DNA of 64,000 nucleotides from Sycobia sp. Sy_11 (GCA_018907035.1 JACCIC010000027.1:186001-250000); one strand, 5' to 3'. Shown: positions 34,437 to 48,100, counted from the stretch's first letter. A program made the numbers and translations. The notes: generated from the letters alone by a model not told the origin.

Positions 34437-35713
34437 TTAGGTTGTTAAATATCTCCCTTTCGCTTTTTTGTTCCTCATTCAATGCTTTATAAAAAGTGTT
34501 ACAGTGGTCGGATTTACACTAAATATACGCCGTTCTGTTCAATAATCTGTTTCTATCTAGACGTCAACTTCATAATACCCCTCTTGTAGAAACCGATCTC
34601 CTTATTTGCGAAGAACTCGGACAGCCACTTTTCAGAAGCCTCTTTTGAGTCCAACTTTACACCACCAAGTTCGACATGGACAAGAACAGGTGGTAATCAC
34701 TTGGCGCTATGCCCGGGCTGTATGGTGGATGCGATAAAACCTTCGATCCGAACTCCCGTAGCTTCTGACGAGTCATCCACGAAGTGTGTGGTCTGGCGTT
34801 GTCCTGGTGGAACACTACACCCTTCTTGTTGGCCAATTGTGAGAAGCTTCTGGTCGATAGCCTGCTTCAAGCGGTCCAGTTGTTCACAGTATATGGTAGA
34901 ATTAAGCGACTAACCATATGGGAACAGCTCATAGTGAATGAGTCCCTTCTAATCCCAGCCAACACGCAACAAAACCTTCCTGGCCGTCAATCTCGATTTG
35001 GCCAATGTTTGATACCGTCCACCGGCCTTGGAATACGACCGATTTCGCTTGAAATTGACGTATGTGATCCATTTTTCGTGGTTAGTCACCGTCCGCTTCA
35101 AAAATGGGTCGAGTTCGTTCCGTTTCAGCAGCTCATCGCAGGCGTTGATTCAGTCCAGAAAGTTTTTTTGCGTCAAATCATGCGACACTCAAACATCAAG
35201 CTTTTTTTGTATCCAGCTTTTTGCAGATGGTTTAAAATGGTTTGGTGACTAACTCTCATCTCCTCGGTGATGTCACGAGATGCCACATGCCGCTCTAATT
35301 TGATAAATTCCATGATTTGATTGGTAATCGTCGTCACACGTCTTCCGTCGGCTGGCTTATTCATAGTGTCGTTTTCACCGGCTCTGAATCGTCGAAACCA
35401 TTCCTCTGCGGTTCTCCGCCAAAAATCCCCCAAAACACCATTAATTTCACGGAACATTTCTCTAACGGATTTGCCTTTGACGAAGGAAAACTTTAAAATA
35501 GCGCAAATTTCGGCGTTAGTGAACTTCATGTTTACACGTCTATAACTTTTGAACGCAATATCCAAACTAATCATGTATAACGTCGTTTTGTACGTTATGT
35601 CAAGATCTTTCAAATGATGTATAGTATAGTCAGATACGACCTCTGTAGCGCTTTGTACATAGCCGCGAAATTCATAAGACAAAAAGGCGGAAGGGAGATA
35701 TTTGACAACCTAA
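34437..35713 (-). mobile_element. Mariner, second family, copy A
   Basis: 1277 bp. The ends are TTAGGTTGTTAAATATCTC at the left and TTAGGTTGTCAAATATCTC at the right (complement). Internal sequence matches 37329-38505 and 50722-51290. Comparison with the empty site shows the inserted block really extends to 35767, with a further 54 bp after the normal end (see findings). Confidence 0.88.
34480..35529 (-). pseudogene. Mariner transposase, second family, broken
   Basis: From the ATG at 35529 it has the mariner N-terminus: KFTNAEICAILKFSFVKGKSVREMF and WFRRFRAGEND, with the second helix-turn-helix near HVASRDITEEMRVSHQTILNHL. The frame is lost near 35190. Further on the first catalytic block, usually TGDEKW, reads TNHEKW, so the first Asp is gone. 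Non-functional. Confidence 0.85.
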
Positions 35714-36699
35714 TATATGGACAATTGTAAGGTGACTTAAAGTAAATATATAAATAAATAAACCTAATACTTGGCTTAAGAATTTCAATACTTTACTCAA
35801 GAAATTTAATTTAAAATCAAGAATTCGATTCCGATTTTTAAAGCAATAATTATTTGAAATACTTTTTTACTTTCTATAAGCATGAAACTTCAAGTATGTT
35901 ACATTTTTATAAGTAGTGCATAGTTTCTTGATTCAAAGATTTTCTTGACTTTAAAAATCAAAAGTTTAAATTATGCCAATTATTTCGTGAATTCTTTTAC
36001 AATTTATCCATTATCATAATTAATTTATTTCGCTTAAAAAACTTCGACCTAATCATATTCTATCCGCAGATCTTTGGATTCAGAAGCTAACGCCTTAATA
36101 ATTGCGCTATCGCAGTATGCTGTACACAATTATAAAAATCTTATATATCAGTTTTAGATCTCTTATAGCTATACATTATGAAATTAATTTATGGATTTCA
36201 ATGAATAGTATATGCATTTATATATAATATATACTTATATTATATCAATTTATATATCGTTTTGGTTTTAAAATGCGATTTTCCACATCCAGATAATATT
36301 TTTTTTAATTAAATCATAATAAGTATACGAAATGATTCTCATAGCGAGTCAATATTTCTGTGTAAGGAAAAAAATTATGGTAAAAAATTTTTTTAAATAT
36401 AACATGTATATTTGGAAATTAATTATGTTTTACGTATATAAATTTATTATACTTAGGTATAAAAATTATAGAAGAAATTCCTTATTGAAAAACTTATTGG
36501 CTTGAATTCAAAATTACAGGAGAACCCAGTTCTCAATATTACCTATTGTTTGTACTATAGTATACAAGTCAAGATTATTATATTGTTAAATTCCTAAACT
36601 AATGTCTTGATATAAGGAATTGAGTTCTTCAGAGAAGTTAATTAATAAGCAATCTATTTCTTGCAGTCTAAAAATATTAGATATAATTTGCAAAGGCCA

Positions 36700-36930
36700 C
36701 AAACACAGCCGCGCTAATTTCTTCCGAATATAATATACAAATAATTATTTAACTTTGATTGTCAAACGCGCGACCATTATTACACGCGAAAATAATATTC
36801 CGGCAAATAATTTAATAATTTAAATTCAACACACGGTAAACATACCAAAAACAGGCAAAGGTGGCGGCGACTACTGGAGAATGTAGTCGACGCGACAGCC
36901 AAAACTGAAAAAGAGAGAGAGCACAATATA

Positions 36931-36988
<58 letters not shown>

Positions 36989-37326
36989 AGCTAGGAAGAC
37001 TAGGAAAGTGCGCGAGAGGGGATACACGTCGCGCGGAGAGAGATCCGCGCCAAGTTTATTAGGCCTGCGTCGGCTGTCCTTCTTTAATACATACCCTCAC
37101 GTAATATACCGTTTTTTCTCCCAGCACGACACGCGCCTGCATCGAAGGGAATACCGTGACAGGGGAATCCGCGAGTTTCTACACTGATGCGTACATTTCG
37201 AGCATATAAAACGGGTGTCCCGAATGAAACTGTCCGCCGTATTTAATTTACAAGAAGAATTAAATACTTTAAACTCTGAATATATGTTTATATATATACA
37301 TATGTGTATGGATATCATTATGCGTA
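36700..37326 (+). repeat. Diverged fragment of the gypsy-type LTR
   Basis: Follows the plus-strand LTR order: 'aggcaaaggtggcggcgact' with the hairpin (about 36868-36895), a (CT)n tract (36939-36987), 'gcgcgagaggggatacac', then a TATA box 'catataaaacggg' and 'gtatttaattt' (37235-37246). Both LTR ends are missing. It stops at a mariner at 37329. It is older or from a sister family. Confidence 0.75.
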
Positions 37327-37328
37327 TA

Positions 37329-38505
37329 TTAGGTCGTCAAATATCTCCTTACCGTCTTTTTGTATTATGAATTTCGCGGCTATGTACAAAGCACTACAAA
37401 ACTTATATCTGGCAATACTATACATCATTTGAAAGATCTCGACATAACGTACAAAACGACGCTATGCATGATTAGTTTGGGTATTGCGTTCAAAAGTTAT
37501 AGACGTGTAAACATCGAGTTTTTTTTATGTTATTTAACGTTGCTCTATTTATGCTTCCCAAAAGTTATAGACGTCTAAAAATGGAGTTTTTTTTATGTTA
37601 TTTAACGTTGCTCTATTTATGCTTCCTAATATCGGTGCTAATCAGCGACGAAGGTCTACGATGTGTTTGTAAACAAAGCACATGTAAATTATTACAGCGG
37701 TGCTTGTGTCAAACAGTCTACACCGGGATTCGAACTCGGATCATAAAGTTACTAGTCCTTCGCTCTAGCAATCGAGCAATCGTAGGCCTTAATAAACATG
37801 GAGTTCATTAACGCCGAAATTCACGCTATTTTAAAGTTTTCTTTCTTCAAAAGCAAATCCGCTAGAGAAACGTTCCGTGACATTAATGGTATTTTCGGGG
37901 ATCGCACGCTATCACTTCGCACCGCAGAGAAATGGTTAAGCCAGCCGGCACAAGACCTGTGACGACAAATACCGATCAAATCATGGAATTTATCGAGTTA
38001 GACTGGTTGTGGCATCTCGTGACGCCCAGGAGATGAGAGTTAGTCACGAAACCATTTTAAACCATCTACAGAAGGCTGGAAAGAAAAAAAGCTTGACGTC
38101 TGGGTGCCGCATGATTTAACGCAAAAAACCATCTGGACCGAATCAACGCCTGCGATGTGCTGCTGAAACGGAATCAACTCGACCCATTTTTGAAGTGGAT
38201 GGTGACTGGCGACGAAAAGTGGATCACATACGACAATATCAAGCGAAAACGGTCGTGGCCCAAGGCCGGTGGACTGTCCCAAACAGTGGCCAAGCCGGGA
38301 TTGACGGCCAGGAAGGTTTTGTTGCGTGTTGGCTGGGATTAGAAGGGACTCATTCACTATGAGCTGTTCCCATATGGCTAGTGGCTTAATTCTATCATCT
38401 ACTGTGAACAACTAGACCGCTTGAAGCAAGCTATCGACCAGAAGCTTCCAATTAGCCAAAAGGAAGGGTGTAGTGTTCCACCAGGACAACGTCAGACCAA
38501 ATACT
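37329..38505 (+). pseudogene. Mariner, second family, copy B (3' truncated, SINE inserted)
   Basis: Left end TTAGGTCGTCAAATATCTC, preceded by TA. The transposase is interrupted by the SINE at 37521-37792 and by several small deletions. TGDEKW (about 38205-38222) is intact here, unlike in copy A. The homology ends near 38500, so the right third and right inverted end are gone. 38506-39100 is AT-rich with nothing recognised. Confidence 0.85.
37521..37792 (-). mobile_element. tRNA-derived SINE, copy 1
   Basis: Read on the minus strand: a tRNA-like head near 37790-37715 with an A-box-like TTGCTAGAGCG and a B box GAGTTCGAATCCC (near 37727-37741), a unique body, and an A-rich 3' end. A 13-bp duplication (taaacatcgagtt / taaacatggagtt, 37508-37520 and 37793-37805) frames it. 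A second copy is at 49777-49965. The family is not one I can name. Confidence 0.8.
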
Positions 38506-39104
38506 TCGTTGTTCAACAGTTCCGTCTCGGAAACCCCTGAATGATTCTAAGTTTATATGAAATACAGCCTTAGTATGTATTGAAATATATAAAATTTTAA
38601 ATTAAAGAGAATCTCCAGAGAAACGAAATGTAATACAATCGATCAACTTATTTATTAATTAAAAATTATAAAAATCAATAAGTTATTTGCATCAGTTATT
38701 AATATCATTAAGTTTAAGGATGTCCTAAAAAATGCTGTACATTTCACTAGTGTGCACGGTTTCAGAAAAAAAATTAATTGAACGCGTTCTTTGTCTAAAG
38801 TTCATAATTAAATAACTTCTATCTTTTAAATATTTAGAACTAAAACAATGTAATTTATATAGTTAATTAATTATTTAATTACAATTTATATATGTTAATT
38901 ATTTTGAACGCATAACTTTATTTTATCTTTTTGTTTCTTATTTAAAATAGTGAATTTATTATATTTAATATGTAATGTTTCTCTATTTAACAAAAATATT
39001 TATATTACAACAAAATCGCTTTGATAAAATTAACTTAAGATTGAGATAATCATGATGACCATTGCCAGCAATTTATAAGCGCCAAAACTACTAAAAATAA
39101 ACCG

Positions 39105-39404
39105 ATCACCTTCAAATTTTGAATACGTCTTCGATACGGTCAGGATTAGATGATAGGATATTTTTTATTGCAAATTTAATAAAAAAACAAATATTAGCAA
39201 TATAACTAGTTGTATGTATAAGGGTAAACTACCTGTGAGGCCTCGTATAATATGCGTGCAGATTGACAGGTAATAAACAATGAGAGCAGGTGAGAGAAAG
39301 AGACAAAACAGTATAGAGGAAACTTGCGGGTACATGGTATGGCAACACCGACTAACATCGGGTAATCCATGTTAATCCCCTTGGATTTTTCTTTTCTTCT
39401 TCCC

Positions 39405-39458
<54 letters not shown>

Positions 39459-40075
39459 TTCTCTTTCTCTGTCTCCTCCGTACAAGATAATTATGTATCT
39501 AATATGATTATATAGGATTCTGATATGATACTCCAAAAATATAAAAAGCAATTTAACAGCTTTTTCGAGATCTGTTGAATTCGTAAATATAGATCAATTG
39601 CTGACAATGGCCATGAATATCGTCTCAATGTTACGTTAAATGTTTTAAAGCGTAGCTATATTTTGTTGCAACTTAATTATTTTAGTAAAATAGAGGGACA
39701 TTATCTAATTAAATCTAACATACATTTTTTTAATTGCAAATATTTGAAAGATAAAAGTTATTGAATTATGAACTCTTCCAATTTATTTTGTTTCTGAAAA
39801 GATGTACATTAGTGGAAATTGCAGGATTTTTTGGGATATATTCATAAATATAATAGCATTAATAATACATACAAACATTTATTTATTTTTGTAATTTTCC
39901 ATTAATAAATAAATTTATAAAATTGTAAATGTAGATATAAATTTATCACACAACAATGTAAATGTACACTATATTATAGTGCAATAAATACTAACTATAT
40001 TTACATACTTTCCCCTCATTTTTATTTTAATATGTATATTATGTAATATATTTGTATTGTACGAAGTGCAATGGA
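39105..40075 (+). repeat. Dispersed repeat S, copy 2
   Basis: Colinear with 26330-27330, including the (CT)n tract (39409-39447) and 'caataaatactaactatatt' (39982). The stretch 39950-40200 is also matched in reverse at 54750-54995. Confidence 0.7.
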
Positions 40076-40357
40076 AGTAAATGTTCAACGCAAGCAATCT
40101 GCCGTTCAAGTTTTACACATCCTGATCAGAATGTTAATTAGGGTTATTATTAGGACTTAATTCTAATAAATAGAGATTATTTAACTGACCAATAAGTCAT
40201 TTACATTTACTATCACGAGCGAAGCCGAGACAATTGTTAAACTCTGAACTATGGTTGGTGTACTCTTCTGCACTAACAATTTTAATTTTAAAAACTACTT
40301 ACACAACTAAAACATACTTTAAAGTAACTTTATAAATAAGTATAAAATAAGGCATAA

Positions 40358-43328
40358 TAGATTTTAATGTTAACGTAGTGGATCAACCCATGTCTTTGAT
40401 ACCAGCTGATACTACATACTAAATATAATTCATAAATCACATACATTATTCCTAGTTTTCTTCACATTCAAACAGCATACTTTTCATTTAGATGTATTAT
40501 AATCTACTCTGTATTGTTACTTATTGATATTTTAAACAACTCCTCTAATTCCTATTTAACACAAAGATTGGTCTAAGGAGTTGAGTCATTTTCTAATTCT
40601 GTTTGTTTATTTATAATCTTACAGTGATTGTGGACATAACCTCACTTATGATAAAACGATCTGTTGAAGAAATTGTTAAAGAGAGATTATCTGAATTACT
40701 TATGCTTATTATAGAGTAATTGCAATAATTTATTTAATTCTGAAAATTATAGTATAAAATTTTAAAGACCATATAATAAATCGTGTATAATCTTAAATAT
40801 ATATTATTTAATATATGTAATTGAATACAGAGCTGTTTCGAAAAAATGTTCAGATGTACGTAAAAATTTATAAAAAGTCTAGATAGATAGATTACGTATA
40901 GATTTTGAGCCGCTTGATTATAAATATTATAAAAATTGATAATAAAAAAGGTTTTGGAATAAATTGCATAAAAAATTATAGATGAGATCAAAATATAACA
41001 CTTATTTTCTATGAAATTTTTCTCAAAAAGAAAAAATATAACCGAATACAAGAAAAATCAATTAAAAAACAAATTGGAGGAAAAAAATTTGATGAAAAAA
41101 AATTTGTGAAGTAAACAAAAATTTGATAAAAGTCAAACCAGTTTAAAAAACATAAGGCAAATTCCAGAAAAAATTAGTTCAAAAAATAAAAAAATTAGTT
41201 GAAATAAAATTAGTTCAAAAGAAGGTAAAAAGAAAAGTACGAAATATAGATAGACTATTACTGTGGCGCTAAAAGGGGGAAACGAATTTTTCGAGAAATA
41301 ATATACCATTGATATTATCACACTCAAATGGCCTTAGTAACAATATCCAAGATATTTCTCCTCAAGAATCGATTTGATTTTTTGGAGTCAGTGCCAAATA
41401 TCCCAATTTAACTATACGTAACGAACTTCTTTTCACGCGTTGATGTCTTTTTGATTAATAGAGTTGATTAAAAAGGGCTTAGTCGGATATATGGTCGAAA
41501 ATGCCCGAAGAGTGTTTGAAATAAGACTGTACCCTCATGTCAAATGTAATAAAAAAAACTCCTTTTGTCAGATTTTTGTACTCCAAAGTGGTCCGACGAT
41601 ACTTGCAGATCCAAAGATAACTCCGAATGTTGTTTCTAAATATCGTACCTTCTAAAATAGTTAACGGACCAGCTGTACAGAAAAAATTTTATTTTTAAAA
41701 CATCTACCAATGAAGCAATTTTATATAGAACATAAATTTTATTCTATTAATTAATACTGTTTATTACTATTATTATAGCATAATAAATCGTTCATAATCT
41801 TAAATGTATATTATTTAATATATATAATTGAATACAGAGCTGTTTCGAAAAACTTGTCAAATTTATATAAAAAACTAATAAAAATTCTAGATAGATAGAT
41901 TACGTATAGATTTTGATTCTCTTGATTACAAATATAGAAATTAATCACAAAAAAGATTTTAGAATAAATTGAATAAAAAATTATAGATCAGATAAAAATA
42001 CAACACTTATTTTTCACGAAACTCTTCTCTAAAAGAAAAAAATAAAATCGAATAGAAAAAAATCGATTAAAAAAGAAATTGCAGGATAAATTGTAGATTA
42101 AAGAAAAAATAAGAAAAAATTCCAGAAAAAAATTAGTTAACAAATTTTAAAAAATTGTTTAAATAAAACCAAGTTCTAAAAATAGTTTGAAATAACATTA
42201 GTTTTCAAAAGTGTAAAAAAAGTACGAAATATTGATAGACTACTGCCTTATAATAAACTGCTTATTATCTCTGACTAAACTAAGAGTCTAAAAACTCGTA
42301 TACATGCTGTTATTTGTGAAGATACATATATAATGTACTTAGCCATTTGTTTTAATAGTCCACTGTTGTCAGCTGTAATTTCTTTATATAATTTATTTTT
42401 TATTATGGTGTTTCGGAATATTTCTGAAAAATATTTTATATGAATATTGTTCTTATATACGAACATTTTTTTTGTTTTTCTACGAAAAGGTTTACATATA
42501 TAAATATTTTTAGTTTACTGATTAAAAATCTACCAATGTATTACTATTAGTTAAAATAATAGTAATAAACGGCATTAATTAATAGAATAAAACTTATGTT
42601 TCATATAAAATTGTTTGATTGATAGATCTTTTAAAAATAAAATTTTTTATGTACAGCTGATTTCGTTAACTATTTTAGAAGCTACGATATTTAGAAACCA
42701 CGCTCGGAGATATCTTTGGATCTGCAGGTATCGCCGGACCACTTTGGGGTACAAAAATCTGACAAAAGGAATTTTTTTCCTGCAATGTCTTTTTTAATCG
42801 ATCTTTTTGTATCCGGTTTTATTTTTTTCTTGTAGAGAAAAATAGCATGGAAAATAATTTTTATATATTGATCTCATCTATAATTTTTTATTCAATTTTT
42901 TCGAAAAACTTTTTTGTGGTCAATTTCAAATGTCAAATTTTATACTATAATTTTCAGAATTAAATAAATTATTGCAATTACTCTATAATTGCATATGTAA
43001 TTCAGATAATCTATTTTTAACAACTTCCTCAACAGATCGTTTTACCATAAGTGAGGTTATGTCCACAATCACTGTAATATTATAAATAAAGTAACAGAAT
43101 CAGAAAATGTCTCAATTCCTTAGATCAATCTTTGTGTTAAATAGGAATTAGAGGAGTTGTTTAAAATATCAATAAGTAACAATACAGAGTAGATTATAAT
43201 AGATCTAAATGAAAAGTATGATGTTTGAATGTGAAGGAAACTAGGAATAATGTATGTGATTTATGATTTCTATTTAGTATGTAGTGTCAGAGACATGGGT
43301 TGATCAACTACGCCAACATTAAAATCTA
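40358..43328. mobile_element. Large fold-back element, 2971 bp
   Basis: Termini TAGATTTTAATGTT...GATCAACCCATGTC are inverted at both ends. The outer arms pair over about 390 bp (40358-40750 against 42943-43328). Inside, 41560-41770 pairs with 42550-42780. 40760-41280 is repeated directly at 41780-42250. No transposase or other gene is present; the ORFs of 60 to 105 codons here are AT-rich noise. It could be a Foldback-type or other non-autonomous element. Confidence 0.75.
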
Positions 43329-44164
43329 CGTCATACTCGTATTTTTTAAAAATATGTTTAAGCTCGTGTTATTACATATAATTATTTAAAATACTTAAAC
43401 ATTTTTTTATTGATAATGCATATTGTAGAAAATACAAAGCTTCAAATTCTATTCTATTGTAAAACGTTTTAGAATGTAAATCTTATATCTTGTAGTTATA
43501 ATTGAGGAAACGTATAACTTAAAAATTAAAAAGTTAAATTTTTAGTTTATATTATTATTTATATTTTTAATTTTGGAGACAATTAATGAATTTTCTCTTT
43601 CTGTTCCTACATTATTATGTAAGCATAAAATATTAAAAAGAAATTTTTTAAACTAATTATGGAATATCCATTTTAGCACAAAATCATAAGACTCGATTTG
43701 AAATGTCTACAATGACAGAAAAGAAAGTCTTGATTTTCTGCATAATCAAAAATTCGTCTGTATTATGAAACTGGCATTGGTGTTCGGGTCTGAATTGCTT
43801 TCTGATGCTCGTGTGCATATTAGGATATTAGATATGTTTTGGCTTAGCCTCCGTATGATTCAACAGAAAACAGCAACGTCGCATTAAACAAAAGCGTACA
43901 GATATATCTATATATATTTATTGTCTACGTCACAGCTCGCAACTTAGGCAAATGCGCATATTAATTTATGCTGACGTAGCTGTGATGTCACGTTGGTGCG
44001 TTAGTGTAGTATTTGGACCTATTGAGGGCGCACTTTGCCGGCGCTCGAAAATCGTCGAGCCTTTCGCATATGGCAATCTCTCCTTATTATCTCTGGTTAA
44101 TAGCTGATCGCGTTCATTTTTACGAAACCCTGTTGAACAGCTTGACACTGCTGATCGCTCCCAT

Positions 44165-44735
44165 ATACATGTATAAGCAAGAATTAGTGTAAAAGTTTGC
44201 ATGCATATTATACATTTGAATTGAAATAGAATACTTTAAAGAAGGTTGCAAATCGAATTTTAATAGTTTTTATAATGGACAATCGAGTGCAATTACTTAT
44301 AAGGGACTAGGAGAAGCCCAAAATGTATACTTAATAATAAGTTTTATTTATTAATTAGATTATTTAACATCATAAAATTAAATGAATATAAAAATGTAAT
44401 AACTTATTTGTGTTGTACGCATACTTGGTTTAAATATTTTGCTTTTTACATTTAACAGAATTATTTATATTTATAAATTAATTATATATATTTATATATA
44501 TTATGAATATATATATAATTATATATAATACGTACTAAATAATTATATATAAATTTGTAAAATTCATAAATATAAATAATTCTAACACATAATTAATAAA
44601 GAAAACTAATTATTAAGTATACACTTTGTAATACTATTAAAATTCGATTTGAAACCTTTAATAAGTCTTATTTAAATTCAAATGTGTAATATACATACAA
44701 ACTTTTACACTAATGCTTGCTTATACACATACATA
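44165..44735. repeat. Palindromic repeat with about 180-bp arms
   Basis: 'tataagcaagaattagtgta' at the left is mirrored by 'acactaatgcttgcttata' at the right. The pairing continues inward through 'aaaattcgatttg' and 'aagtatacact'. The centre is very AT-rich. It may have cut off the left end of the adjacent hAT-like copy. 43329-44164 holds no gene. Confidence 0.65.
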
Positions 44736-44749
44736 TATGATATATAGAA

Positions 44750-45161
44750 TATATGATCGTACAAAACAACAAGCAAGACTGTTAAAAAAATTATTGATAC
44801 TATACTTTATCTTAATTAATAATAATAATAATTTTTAATAATAATATTTGTAATATTATATTATTATTAAAAATAGTATTTAAAATAATCATAAATATTA
44901 ATAATAATAGTAATCATAATATTAAGAATTAATAATCTTAATTAATGAGTTTTTAGTAGTGGACATATTGTAAAATATTTATGTGCATGCGGCCACAGAT
45001 ATATATTAGCATCAAGAATTTTTTTAACAGTCTTGCTTGTTTTATACAATCATACAGATCATATAACTTAAAATATCGCGCGAGTTTCAGCCAATCAGCC
45101 CGTGGAGAGGTAAAGTATCTAACGCGCATGCCCGAGTTGGCAGTACCGCCTGGCACCTCTG
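44750..45161. mobile_element. hAT-like element, copy 2, left end lost
   Basis: Matches the interior and right arm of 30470-32174 without the LINE. It ends with the same terminus (complement CAGAGGTGCCAGGCGG) at 45161. It confirms that the LINE at 30796 is a later insertion. Confidence 0.75.
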
Positions 45162-48100
45162 TTTCTACTCTGCATAATTTCAGGCTGAATTGCGATATTA
45201 CACGAATTTTTTTCGCATTCATTTCTTACAAAACATTCATTTTACACTAAATAATATTAAAGTCTCTTTTATAACAATTTCTATATTAAACACATAATAC
45301 TTTTCCTCCCGTTTTCTTCCATTGATTTTATTTTCGACACGAAAGTGGTTCAACATGTATATGCAGTTATATGCTCGGTGCAAACTGTGAATACGCTACC
45401 TAGGTTACATACATTTTAATGTATAGTGTATAATTTCTATTGTTTATCAATCGACAACCAAATTGCGTAGACCAATTGTGCTGTTACGGTCCCGTTATCA
45501 CAAAGAAAATGTGGCAGGATGTGGACTGCCTGGAAATTTCGAAGAACACCTCTACGTATCAAGTCGATCAATTTATCGGCTCAGGTAAGAGTGCTCGATT
45601 TTTCCCTGCACAGTCCAGATATGCTGAAAGTAGACTTGAAATAACATTTGTTAAAAAAACCGAATGGTGTGACACACTGTAGGGGTCGAATATGAGAGAG
45701 CAGCCTGTTATTTTATGCTCAGATTTTCCTCTATTATGTTTCTGTTGTTTTTTAGCATATTATATTTTACTAATTGAATAATACATTTTTTTAAAAATAA
45801 CTAAATTTCTATAATTCAAAAATAAATGAAAAGCTTGTAATGAATTTTAAATATTTGAGTAAAATATTTTTGTCAAGTAGGTAGATCAATGATTATTAAT
45901 TAGTAAAACAAAATTATAATAATGACATTATGATTTAACAGATAAACAGTTTATCAGATATATGCATTTTGATCTTAGCTTTATTGTACAATTGCTTCTA
46001 TACTATTTTTTTTTTTTTTTTTGACAATATATAATATTTCTATTGAACAGTTTAATTTTAGAATTTATATTTAAATGTCTAAAACTTGAAAAGTTCTCTT
46101 TTACACCTTCAATGAAACAAATTAATTTTATAGATTGTATAAATATAAATAATTAAATATTTATTTAAATACTGAACATTCTTTTCTGAAATTTAAAAAT
46201 GAAAATTTTTAACATCTTTTCTATATAAGTAAGGGGTTAATTTATAAAATAATAATAAAAAAATGTTAATGATTTCATTTTTTTAATTATTTATATAATA
46301 CTTCAATTTTTTATATTTTATTATATTTTAGCATAATGAAAACATGTTTGAAACTAACATTAAACAATATTACTTAAAAAGATATTTAACAATATTATAA
46401 ACTTTTTAAATCAATTTGTTAAGGTCGTTGTAATTATTTTTACGAAATCTTAAATAAATGATTGTAAGTATTGATTAAGTTATTTCTTTTTAAATAATCA
46501 CAATGTTGCAAATATAATTTTGTGTCAATCTCTGCAGTACCCATATTGACTAAATCAGTTGAATTGTATCAGAATGAACAATAAAAATCATCAACTTTGT
46601 TTTTTTTTTGAGTTATCAAGGACTAAAGATTGTTAGGTTTTAGTATATGAAATCATATAGGAAAGTTTTCTTATAGACATTTATCTGCCTCTAGAATTTT
46701 GTTGATTTTTAATGAAACATCCAGGACAATTTTCTTATTTATTTTTGTGTGTAAGATGAAGGAACGTTTCTACAAAGTTGAAAAGATCTAAGGGAGAATG
46801 CTGTAAAAAACAACATTTTTAACAGAAATGTTAATAGAAATTTCAGTTTTCATTTTATTCCTGAATTTGGAACTGCTATAAATTTCAAGATTTAATTTAT
46901 TTTATAATATTTAAGTGGTCAATAAACATGAAGAGTGAACAAAAATAGTAAAAATTGAATGTGAGAACAAAACCTTTATTTTCTGCTGATTTGGCAGTTA
47001 TAATTCTATATAAAATAAGTGTATTAAAATTATTACGAGAAATATTAATAAGATAATAATTTTAAATATGTTCTACTAATACTGCTTCATTTAATTTATT
47101 TAATGAAGCAGTATGCTTTTATTAGTTAATTTTTTTTTAAATTACCACTTCACTTCTAATTATTTTGAAATTAACATATAAACAATAAACATAATACATT
47201 GTATATATTTTTTCCACTATTTTAATTGATTATTTTTCTATTTCTTCTAAAATTCCTGTGTATCTATATGTATTATGTAATCATGCCTGTTCGATGATTT
47301 TTTTCTACCCTTAACCATGGCATTTCACTATTTTATTTTTTCTTCACTTGTTATTATGTTATTTCTTTTGTTAATAAATTTTTGTTTCTTGTTAAACAAG
47401 ATCTAACCGTAAATTATTTAATTATAGTATTTAGATTTTGATTTCACTTTATTTTCATAAGCTTTACAGTACAAGAATTTTCTATTCTTGTCATCTCTGC
47501 GGTGCTATATAGCCAAATAAAATAAAATTAAATATATTTTCTGGCTCCTTCAGCCGAAAGTAAGAACTTTCTGGTTCGATTTCGGTGAGGCTTTGCGGCC
47601 CACTTCGGCTATCGATCAAATTATAATTAGATAACACTAAAATATCGTATATACCGTAAAACATCTGCACATATAACCTAAACTAATTTACAGACAATAA
47701 TGTGCGCAATTATATCATGATTATATTTAAGGAGGTTCAACAGAAGAAGTGGAAACTCCGCTCGCTTTACATGAGAAAAACTTATCCAAAATTGGCCGGA
47801 GATGGTAGTTCATATTTATTCGGTAAACGTTGCTTTCTTGCAAATACCTCTATAGTTATGCGTGTAACAGAGAGAGAAAGCAAAAGTCCAAAGATATTTC
47901 ACTACATACCCCCATTCCATTCTCACTATATATCCCCGCTCGTTTTTCATTAAATGTATGCCATTGAACGAGCAATCTCACATGGTATCGACAGGTATCG
48001 CTGCCTTATGGTCAATTGTGGCGTTACCACCCTGTAATTTAACACGATTTTAGCGGTTTTTCCACTCCTTCCCTCTACCCTACGTGTATTAGTAAACAAC

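Larger units (their letters stand above)
34366..36690. repeat. Repeat R, copy 3, split by a mariner
   Basis: Same orientation as 21303-22296. The break at 34436/35768 is a mariner insertion. The intact sequence in copy 1 ('gaatatatacttgg', near 21361) shows the empty site exactly. Confidence 0.7.

Noticed and set aside
37661..37792. Possible functional tRNA gene
   Set aside because: B box is good but the cloverleaf is imperfect, a body and A-rich tail follow, and a second copy and target duplication show a SINE.
40734..43000. AT-rich ORFs of 60-105 codons
   Set aside because: Inside a fold-back element; residues are Ile/Tyr/Phe/Asn-rich as expected from AT-rich noise.
45440..45682. 80-codon frame with a splice-donor-like CAG/GTAAGA
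   Set aside because: No domain, no acceptor or neighbouring exon found; could be chance.
47702..47953. 83-codon plus-strand frame in a less AT-rich patch
   Set aside because: No recognisable motif and no similarity I can name.
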